From Lentinula raphanica (Eukaryota; Basidiomycota; Agaricomycetes; Agaricales; Omphalotaceae), in contig JANVFP010000020.1 in assembly GCA_027919835.1 (NCBI GenBank), forward strand, positions 124,001 to 188,000: DNA of 64,000 nucleotides. The letters are read 5' to 3'. Below the pieces are notes generated by a model, which was not told where the DNA came from, ran no database searches, and saw only the letters and a program-made list of their open reading frames with translations. This document shows positions 56,793 through 64,000 of the stretch, piece after piece. Each line of letters starts with the position of its first letter. Position 1 is the first letter of the stretch. The position numbers were made by a program, and so were the translations under genes.

Positions 56793-59700
56793 ATACAAAG
56801 CCCGCCTTGTATTGTACTAGCACCTGAAGCAATGTTAAGACTAAATATCCTCATCAGAATCACTGTCCGAGTCGGCCTGCACCGCCAAAGCCCACTGTTC
56901 AAAGTTGGGGGTTTCCTTTGAGTCGACATGAAGCCGTTCAAGAAGAGAGGGAGGTAGTTGTTGAAGGAATTGTCGATGATAGAGGGAGCGAGGAAGACCC
57001 TTCTTTGTCGTCCTTGTGCTGATTTTGTTCGACCTCTCGCGGATGTGTTTTGGTCGCGGCATTGCTCTCTTGCTCACAAGCCATTGTTCCTTCGACAGAT
57101 CTTTGGCGTGCTTGTCTAGATCCGACATCATACTTGTTATGATCCGCCGTCGATAATGTGGGACAGTGACCAAGAACGTATCCTCTTCCCCCGACTCCTC
57201 CGATGACTGACCATCTACACCCAGCGTAAGGAGAACATCTTTGGTGCGCTGAAGGTGAGTGCGATCTAAGCTATTGGGTTCCGCCTTTTCCAGCAATGAA
57301 GCTATATCCCTCTTGCGCCGTTCAAACTTCTGAAACTGTTATCAGCTTCTAGAGAAAAGTGAAGAGACTGAAAGCTCGCCTGGTTCTTTCGGGTATTGAT
57401 ACGAGTATCAACGCTACGACGTTTATTGTACTCGATAGCTCGGGTACGGGCCTCCACCGTGGTTTCGGCCTTGTCATCTACGAGACGTGGGTGGAAGCGA
57501 ACCCACGAGACTTGCGCCTGCTTGATGAAGTCCCATAACATGGCACTTTGTATGTCGATGTCCAGATCACAAAGCTGATATCGTAGTTCTTGCCTCTGCC
57601 CAGGAACAGTCTGTAGTATATTGTTGATGACAATCTTGTTCCATGCTGATCGACTATAATTCGTGCCGAAGTAGAGTCTGTGTTTTGTATCACCAGTGGG
57701 ACCAAGTCCGGTACCATCTTCGAACGCTTTTGCGACGTGATCCTTGATGGGGGTATAGGATTGAAATGAATTGATAGTGTCTTGGCCAGTAGCAGTGCGA
57801 AAGCGCTCTCGCAAAAAGTTCTGCGATGAGCTGATATCAGTAAACCTTCGAAGACCTAGATGCGTTATCATACCCTCCATGCGCGCTCGTCATCATCACT
57901 GATAGAGTCTAGTGCATTCTTCTTCAGTTGGTCCCTGTAAGCAACGCTTCCTAGCTTTGGCATCTGATTTTTCCTCTTGCTACTACGAGGTGTTGTCGAG
58001 GGTGAACCTTGAGTGGCTTGTGCTGCCATGGTAGCAGCAATAGTCTCTCTGATGATGGCATGGTAATCCAAACCAGAGCCCCGAGAAGAAGAACCGGACG
58101 AGGAAGTGAAACCGGTTGGAGTAGAGCTAGATGAAGGACCTGACGAAGACGTGGAACCGGTGGGAGTAGAACTGGATGAAGAACCTGTCGAAGAACTGGG
58201 ACCAGCTGGAGTAGAGCTGGACAAAGGACCTGACGAAGAAGGGGTGCCGTCACTGGATGGATCCATGTCCATGTTCATACTTTCCGTAGCAGACGGAGTC
58301 TGTGGGGGGGCATTGGGTGAATTTGGAGACGTTCGACGGCTCTTAGCCTGATTCCTGAGCTCGAGGATTTCTATCTCGCGTTCCTCCTGCGGAAGATTGA
58401 GCGCGGTACAAACCAATCGCTAGAGCACACATACCTTGTCCTTCAGAGCTTGATCACGCTGACACTTCTATGAGACAGAGTTAGTTAAACAACAAATATC
58501 AGCATCAGAGTGCTTACCGTCGCGTCGATTTGTTGTCGGAACCATTGATTTTCTGTCAGTGCATTCTGAAGGGCTTGCTCCTTTTCTTGAATCTGGTAAC
58601 ACTTATCAGACGAATTGACTCGCTAAGGTACTGGGAAATGTATGACATACGATTTGTGCAATGCGATCGGCATCCATTTGTGGAACCTGCTGCTGTTGGT
58701 TGGCTTGGTTCTCCTTTGCGCTAGACTGTGAGACGGTGGCAGTACATGGGGCAGAGAAGCACTCACAAGGACAGCGATTGACGGATCTTCAGGTTCGCCA
58801 GTCCTTCGAGACTGGCCTGGTTGGTTTTCTTGAACCTGCAAACTAATTTCAGGACAAGCGGACCGCGCCTGGAAATGGCACTTACAGATCTATCGACGTC
58901 CATCTCCGATGCTGCGATTTGACTGTGAAGTTCTTTATTTTCACTATCCTGCAATGCCGATGTCAGTATAAGTCTAGCAATGAACCAGTTCTTACCATCA
59001 TCGATATGGTCACGTATGCTTCTTCAGCAGACGCGGTGAGTTCTTCGGCCTTCTGCTCTGCTACAGTGACTCTCGAAGTTAGGAACATATTGGCTTTCTT
59101 CAGTTCTTGTACTTCACGCATGAGCTGGCAAAACATTAACGAGGAACTCAGATCGGCAGCTTATGTCCTTACTTGATCAAATTTCATTTGGTCAGGGCCT
59201 GCTACAGCTCGATATTTTTCCTTCTTGTCGTATGGCGTAGAGGTTGAAGAATCCAGAGCTGCAGCATCGTTACAGTCCTCCGCCTCGGTATCGTTAGTTC
59301 GTTTTCGGGAGTACGTCTGATAGGGGGAAACAGCTGGGGACTTGAAGAAGACTGGGTTGGGGAGTTGCTGCCGCCAAAACCAAAAACCATGCTCGACGAG
59401 TTGGGATCTGTTGAGATGAGAGAAGATAAAATTGGCTAAAGAGTGTGGAGGAGAAGAGAGCACCAGGCTGATAGAGGAAGATGAACAGACAACAAAATTT
59501 CGAACAGGGTATTTGAGTCCTGGCTTAGACAGGACATCAACTATGCCAAGGGCTAGCCAGGTTAAGAGAACAAAGAGAGTACAAATTGCAGATCGTTATC
59601 CTACTATGAGAACAAAGAGAGCACAAATTGCAGATCGTTATCCTACTAGTCATTTGAGAAATCATTGAGAACTCACTATTATCTTTTCGGAGCTCTGTGC

Positions 59701-59827
59701 CAGGGATCCGGAGTGATAGAGAGGCTGAATCAGATGTCCTGCCTCATCTATTGTCTTTTCGACGCGATCTCGGCCGCCTCTGTTCTTTCAATCAGTAGTG
59801 ATAAGCATTTAGCAAAGGAATGGGCGT
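56793..59827. repeat. 3.04-kb direct repeat, copy 2 (right of KDZ)
   Basis: Same orientation as 38125-41160. Differences seen include CAAAGTTGG for CGAAGTTGG, CTCGATAGC for CTCAATAGC, CCTTGATGG for CCTCGATGG, GCTCTCGCAA for GCTCTTGCAA, and one G fewer in a G-run near 59325. After 59827 the sequence (ACACAATAACAAG) is unrelated to the KDZ end that follows copy 1. Confidence 0.95.
56841..59390 (-). pseudogene. Coiled-coil protein gene, copy 2 (frameshifted in exon 1)
   Basis: Same exon-intron structure as the copy at 38173-40722. Near 59325 the C-run is one base shorter than in copy 1 (five instead of six), shifting exon 1 after SSSSPQ and leading to an early stop. The other exons look intact. 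With so few differences between the copies, this loss is recent, unless it is a homopolymer sequencing error. Confidence 0.75.
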
Positions 59828-59989
59828 ACACAATAACAAGACGGTGTTTCTCCCTTTGTTCCGATTCATATCCTTTCATATTATTATCTCGATTCTTAAT
59901 GAAGTCGTCTGTTTGTTCCGATTATTCAATGTCACTATAGTCGCCTACGAGAGTCTACAGAGGTCTACAGTCTTCTACAGTTTACACAT

Positions 59990-60558
59990 TCACAGATGGA
60001 TGATTGGTCTGATCCGTCGACCCTCTTCAAATTGGAAAGTAGCCAGATGAGGTGCAATGCTTGTAACACTGTCAGTAACGAACGAAGGTGAGGTGATGTG
60101 TATGTTACTTACCGTTGAGCAAGAGTACGAATGCGTCCGCTGTCACCCTTACGAGCGTTGACTACATTTTCAATATTCTTGGATCCGACACGCATCACAA
60201 TGAGATCCCCTTGAATACCGAGGACCACATTTGTGGGTAGGGATTGATGTCGCTGAAAGAAGACCCTATACCGACATCTACGATACATAACGTCGATATT
60301 GTGGATATGAGCCTGAGTATCGTCCCAACCAACAAAACGGGACTCGACAAGTGGGACGCGGATCACATCATGATGGCGCGCGGGGCGAGTAGATTCGGTA
60401 GAGACTTTGATTCGAGTGGTCGCATTGGTTGTCGAGATAAGGAATCCTCTCACTTGGAAGGAGACGGATGCCTTTGTGACGAAGTGTCATGAGAGAAACA
60501 CGAATACTATACGAACACAGTGACTTACATGAGGAATGGACTTGCGTGTTCGTGGCAT
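59990..60558 (-). CDS. Basidiomycete-restricted hypothetical protein (RYRVFF family)
   Basis: Start MPRTRKSIPH at 60558, an intron (donor GTAAGTC at about 60528), then VRGFLISTTNATTRIKVSTE, ARHHDVIRVPLVESRFVGWD, YRRCRYRVFFQRHQSLPTN, VLGIQGDLIVMRVGSKNIE and VVNARKGDSGRIRTLAQR. After a second intron (about 60114-60060) it ends IAPHLATFQFEEGRRIRP. The blocks YRVFF---H--LP-N and GD--VMRVG match a small protein family abundant in mushroom genomes, of unknown function. Same strand as the gene at 60910-61643, which precedes it by about 350 bp. Confidence 0.7.
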
Positions 60559-60909
60559 AATGGAAGGAGCGTGAAAGCAGCCAGCTGCAGGAGGATAGGA
60601 TTTCGCGGGTTGGGTTGGGGTCGGTCTAGTTTGGGAATCTGTGGTTGCTTTGGCCTTTATCACAGATTTTTACGGTGACCCTACATTGACGAAAGTAAGA
60701 ACAATGAGATGTGCAATTGCCATTGTGAGTCATCGGGTATTGACGCACCAAATAATTGACGCCTGCGTCACGTCGTACTGAACTGCGAGGTTCGAATTCT
60801 CGAGCGCATCCGCATCGGATTTCAGGGTATCCTTTCTATTGTATAAAAAGATAAAAAGACAATACGAATCTCTTTAAGCGATATTTCTCGTTCTACGGTA
60901 CGGTACAGC
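60559..60909. other. Spacer between two minus-strand genes
   Basis: Contains the upstream region of the gene at 59990-60558 and the 3' flank of the next gene. A GTATAAAAAGATAAAAAG stretch lies near 60840. No further gene seen. Confidence 0.4.
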
Positions 60910-61643
60910 CTACTTTTCCTGTTCCTTCTCCTTCTGCTTTTTGCCCTTGCGCGCTTCAGCTTTGGTCCGAGTGTCTTTCACACTCTTTAACTGATCTTTG
61001 AGAAGAAGCTTTGCTGCCCAATGGTCTTCGTAAGCTCTGAAGAACGCCACAGCAGACTCAACCTGATATCGTAGTAATTCAGCAATGAATCATGAGAATG
61101 TTATTTAGAGGAGCAACTTATATGTTCGATAGCTTTTTCAAGCGCGGCCGTATCTTGTGAGGCAAAGGGGACATGATGATCAAGATAATGTTCTACCGCC
61201 TCCCTGGCTTGAGTCTACAAAACCGACGTCAGCTTGATACTCAAAAATGAGAGCACAAGAGAATCACATACACGATAAGCTTTCAAGGAAGCGGACGCCC
61301 AACCAATATTGTTGATGTTAGGATTGTTAGGTTTAGGAATGAAGATCGGACGTGCGTCCGGGGGATTATTGGAGTCAACAAAGGTTGAAAATGTATCCTC
61401 GATCGGCGTGAGGGGAGAACCTGGCTCTTCAGATGAAGTACCAGGGGAAGAGGAAGTATTAACAGGCGTGGGTCTGTGACGTATATAAGGTTTAGGAGGC
61501 AAATTATGGTGCAAAGAGAGAGGACGTCAGCTTCGATGAATGACGGAAGTTACATATAGAGGAATTACTCGAGGACGCGCAGCAGTCCTCGAGGTAGTGA
61601 ATGTAGAGGTGGGTGAGGACTCGGTAGTAGGAAGCGAAGCCAT
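60910..61643 (-). CDS. Basidiomycete-restricted hypothetical protein with Lys-rich C-terminus
   Basis: Start MASLPTTESSPTSTF at 61643. Four exons: Pro/Ser-rich N-terminus, PKPYIRHRPTPVNTSSSP then PARPIF-like DARPIFIPKPNNPNINNIGW, TQAREAVEHYLDHHVPFA, and VESAVAFFRAYEDHWAAKLL with LKDQLKSVKDTRTKAEARKG and a terminal KKQKEKEQEK. Introns near 61505-61556, 61216-61270 and 61074-61123. The block FFRAYEDHWAAKLLL recurs in mushroom genomes near genes like the one at 59990-60558. Function unknown. Confidence 0.68.
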
Positions 61644-61950
61644 GAGTGGTGATTATGTGCGCTGGCGCGAAGTGTAGGTAAAGTGAAGTGAGTGTATGGG
61701 TGGATAAGGGATCAAAAACTGATGAATGCCTTCATATGTTCGATTTTTGGAGATCAAAGAACAAAAGACGATGTCACACATGATCCCGTACTTATTCGCT
61801 TCGACCAGCTTCGACCCTACTCGTGAAAGAACAAGAAGACAGCGCTAGGTTGATAAGAATCCCGGCTTTGTTCTGCAAAAGAACAATAAGCTGAGGGTGG
61901 ATTCCAGAGATAAAAGAAGCCATACCGGGAACACGAACTCAAAAGACCAA
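61644..61950. other. Divergent promoter region
   Basis: 307 bp between two divergent start codons (61643 leftward and 61951 rightward). No clear TATA box; it should hold the promoters of both genes. Confidence 0.5.
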
Positions 61951-62768
61951 ATGAACATATTTCAAGCCAATCCCAACGCTATCACCAGCGAGCAACATAA
62001 GTACAGCCTACGCGGAGTTTTGAGAGGCCACTACGGAGCTGTGGCTTGCATTGCAGCACACCCATTAGGTTTCTATTTGGCTTCTGGAGGTAAGTTTCTT
62101 GCATCTGCATGATCTTTTTGAAAATGTATCACTCACATTTGCATAGGCGAAGCTGGGACAAAGATCTGGCAAGTGTCGAATGCAAAACCACTCTCTTGCC
62201 CGACGGGAGTATCAGATCGAGGTATCACGACAGCCATAGTCTGGCTGACACGCCCTGATAACGAGGATGAGGGACTGGCCTATGGCACAGAGCATGGCTT
62301 TCTATGCATCTGGCAACGAAATAAAAGCAGAGATGGGGTGAGTTCATCGTCAGAATGCATATAAGTATATAGGATCTGACGAACCTATTAGTTCTCCGAG
62401 ATCTACTGCAAGAGGCTTGAGGGAGGGTCCAATGGTAATGAGATCACTGCGATGGCTTACGACACCAACTCGGGCCAGCTTGCTGTTGTACATCACGCTG
62501 AGATCATCCACAGATTCGTGATCGACGAGGGGATGGTGCCTCGTACGGTCAAGTCTGTCTCAATTGTCAGGCACTGGCCGCAGGCGGTCGCGTTTGGGCA
62601 GGTTGGCGTGCGAGGACCAGAACTATGGTCCTTTGGTAGAGAAGACAGCGTTATGTGAGTACAGGAACAACGGACATGAAGACTTGAACTTACTTTGGCC
62701 ACTAAGTTATATCCTGGACAACGCAGGCAAAATCTTGAAGTCGAAGACGACAGGCATAGTAATGTGAG
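61951..62768 (+). CDS. WD40-repeat hypothetical protein, 3' end lost to a fold-back element
   Basis: Start MNIFQANPNA at 61951. YSLRGVLRGHYGAVACIAAH and PLGFYLASGG form a WD40-like unit; an intron follows (donor GTAAGTTTC at about 62090). Then GEAGTKIWQVSNAKPL, RGITTAIVWLTRP, GLAYGTEHGFLCIWQRN; intron; FSEIYCKRLEG, ITAMAYDTNSGQLAVVHHAE, WPQAVAFGQVGVRGPELWSF; intron; and a short exon. A new donor-like GTGAGC at 62764-62769 is followed immediately by the fold-back terminus. The family (LRGVLRGH-GAV, later AFG---) is widespread in mushroom genomes. The remaining exons are outside the window or lost. Confidence 0.7.
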
Positions 62769-64000
62769 CACAGGATACTGTGAAGCTTTTGTAAAAAGAC
62801 CTGATGAGTTATCCAGGAGCTTTTGAAAATAGTTGTGACGACACAGAGGGGGCTCCGGAAATGGCTCCGGGGGGTGGGCATGCCTGTCACCACCTGTCAC
62901 ATCTGACCTATATTTACTGTTTTGGGTAATTAATAATTATCCAGATATTAAATAAGCAGTACATTTGTAAAAAATCCTGATAAACTATAAAAATTCAAAA
63001 AAACCCAAAAAAACCTAATTAGGTCAAATTGGGGTATGTAAACAAAATAGCCTTATATGGTAAAAAATGCTGTAGGATCTATCTAGGTGCTAAAAATAGC
63101 CAAAAAAATCACTAAAAATGCTAAAAATATGTAGGGATGGTATATAGCCTATTGCAGATCCAGGCATCCGAAAATTACCAAAAAAGGAAATTTTTGATGA
63201 TGATGTCATCTTGTAGCAAAAAATCTGAAAAAAATCCTAAAAATAGTCAAAAAATTCAGGGGTGCCTTGTTGGCCCTGAAAATGCAAAATAAAAAAAATA
63301 CGCGACAAGTGTAAAAATTTTTGTTACTCCAAATCATACCAAATCCACTATATAGTCAGTATATATAATGTATATGCTATATTTAGCATCCTAGTACCCT
63401 CATTGGGCTAAAAATAGAACTTAATCTCATCTGGTAGCAAAAAATCTGAAAAAATCATAAAAAATACTCAAAAAATTTAGGGGTGCCTCATTGGCCCTGA
63501 AAATGCAAAATAAAAAAATTGACATGACACAATTGAAAAACAACATCATTCCAAATCTTATCAAATTTACTATATAGTTAGTATATATTATGTATATACT
63601 ATTTATAGCATCCCTAGTACCCTCAATCACTTATATCACTCAAGAATCCTACCAAACTGACAACATTGAGTAAATGTAATGTACATGGTATTTTTAGCAC
63701 ACCTAGTACCCTTAAAAACTCAGAACAATTTATATCACTCAATATGTTCAGTATACTTAGTACTCATCACATTTAACACACTAAAACTCGGAACAGTACT
63801 TATATGTATCATACTTAACACAGTTGGCAATGAAAATACTACTCAAAACAGTGTTATCAGTCACTATACTTAACACACTTAACAGTCAAAAAGTCGGAAT
63901 AATGTTACTTGATATATATAACACACTCATTGTTATACTACAACACACTTATAACAACGAGTTTTGGGCGCTTATGGGTGCTTATTTGGTATTTTTGAGT
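62769..64000. mobile_element. Fold-back element, left arm (continues beyond the window)
   Basis: Starts CACAGGATACTGTGAAGC and runs through the whole left arm, including TACGCGACAAGTG and GGGCGCTTAT, to near the loop. Subterminal sequence is of the second subfamily, like the copy at 50757-53486. Confidence 0.9.

Overview
This window is repeat-rich nuclear DNA of a filamentous basidiomycete, most likely a mushroom-forming Agaricomycete. The evidence is dense 45-60 bp GT-AG introns, KDZ and Plavaka transposases, a DUF6532 gene, and several protein families I know only from basidiomycetes. Almost everything is a mobile element or a host gene damaged by one. No rRNA gene, functional tRNA or CRISPR array is seen.

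Layout. 1-8133: a Ty3/gypsy LTR retrotransposon on the minus strand, cut by the window start, with gag, a probable -1 frameshift site, protease-RT, RNase H and integrase. 8134-9320: host remnants, including one exon of a GH92 alpha-mannosidase. About 9560-11166: a diverged fold-back element. About 11167-28136: three minus-strand genes in a row that may form one compound transposon: a Ulp1/C48 protease, a degraded Plavaka transposase and a DUF6532 gene with a repetitive tail. Three elements are nested in it: a recent gag-only LTR element (17381-23033, TSD GTTAC), a non-autonomous hAT (12049-13576, 8-bp TSD) and a 198-bp MITE.

28.2-34.5 kb is host sequence: an F-box/WD40 gene with a partial tandem copy of one exon, a degraded gene with a Rap1-type Myb domain, and P450 exons in scrambled order. 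34476-37594 is a 3.1-kb fold-back element, nearly a perfect palindrome around a conserved loop of about 270 bp. More copies lie at 43708-46568, 48201-50370, 50757-53486 and 62769 to the window end.

38125-59827 is the most striking structure. A KDZ-type DNA transposon (41161-56792, inverted repeats of about 190 bp) sits exactly at the junction of two direct 3.04-kb copies (38125-41160 and 56793-59827, over 99% identical), each holding a multi-exon coiled-coil gene. The KDZ transposase has lost its N-terminal half, and a cluster of fold-back elements fills its place. 59.9-62.8 kb holds three genes of basidiomycete-restricted type, the last (WD40) cut by another fold-back copy just after a splice donor.

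The genes do not form one pathway. They record successive nesting. The main candidates for something new are the fold-back family, the KDZ at a tandem-duplication junction, and the Ulp1-Plavaka-DUF6532 association. All calls come from reading the sequence by eye; no database or folding program was used.
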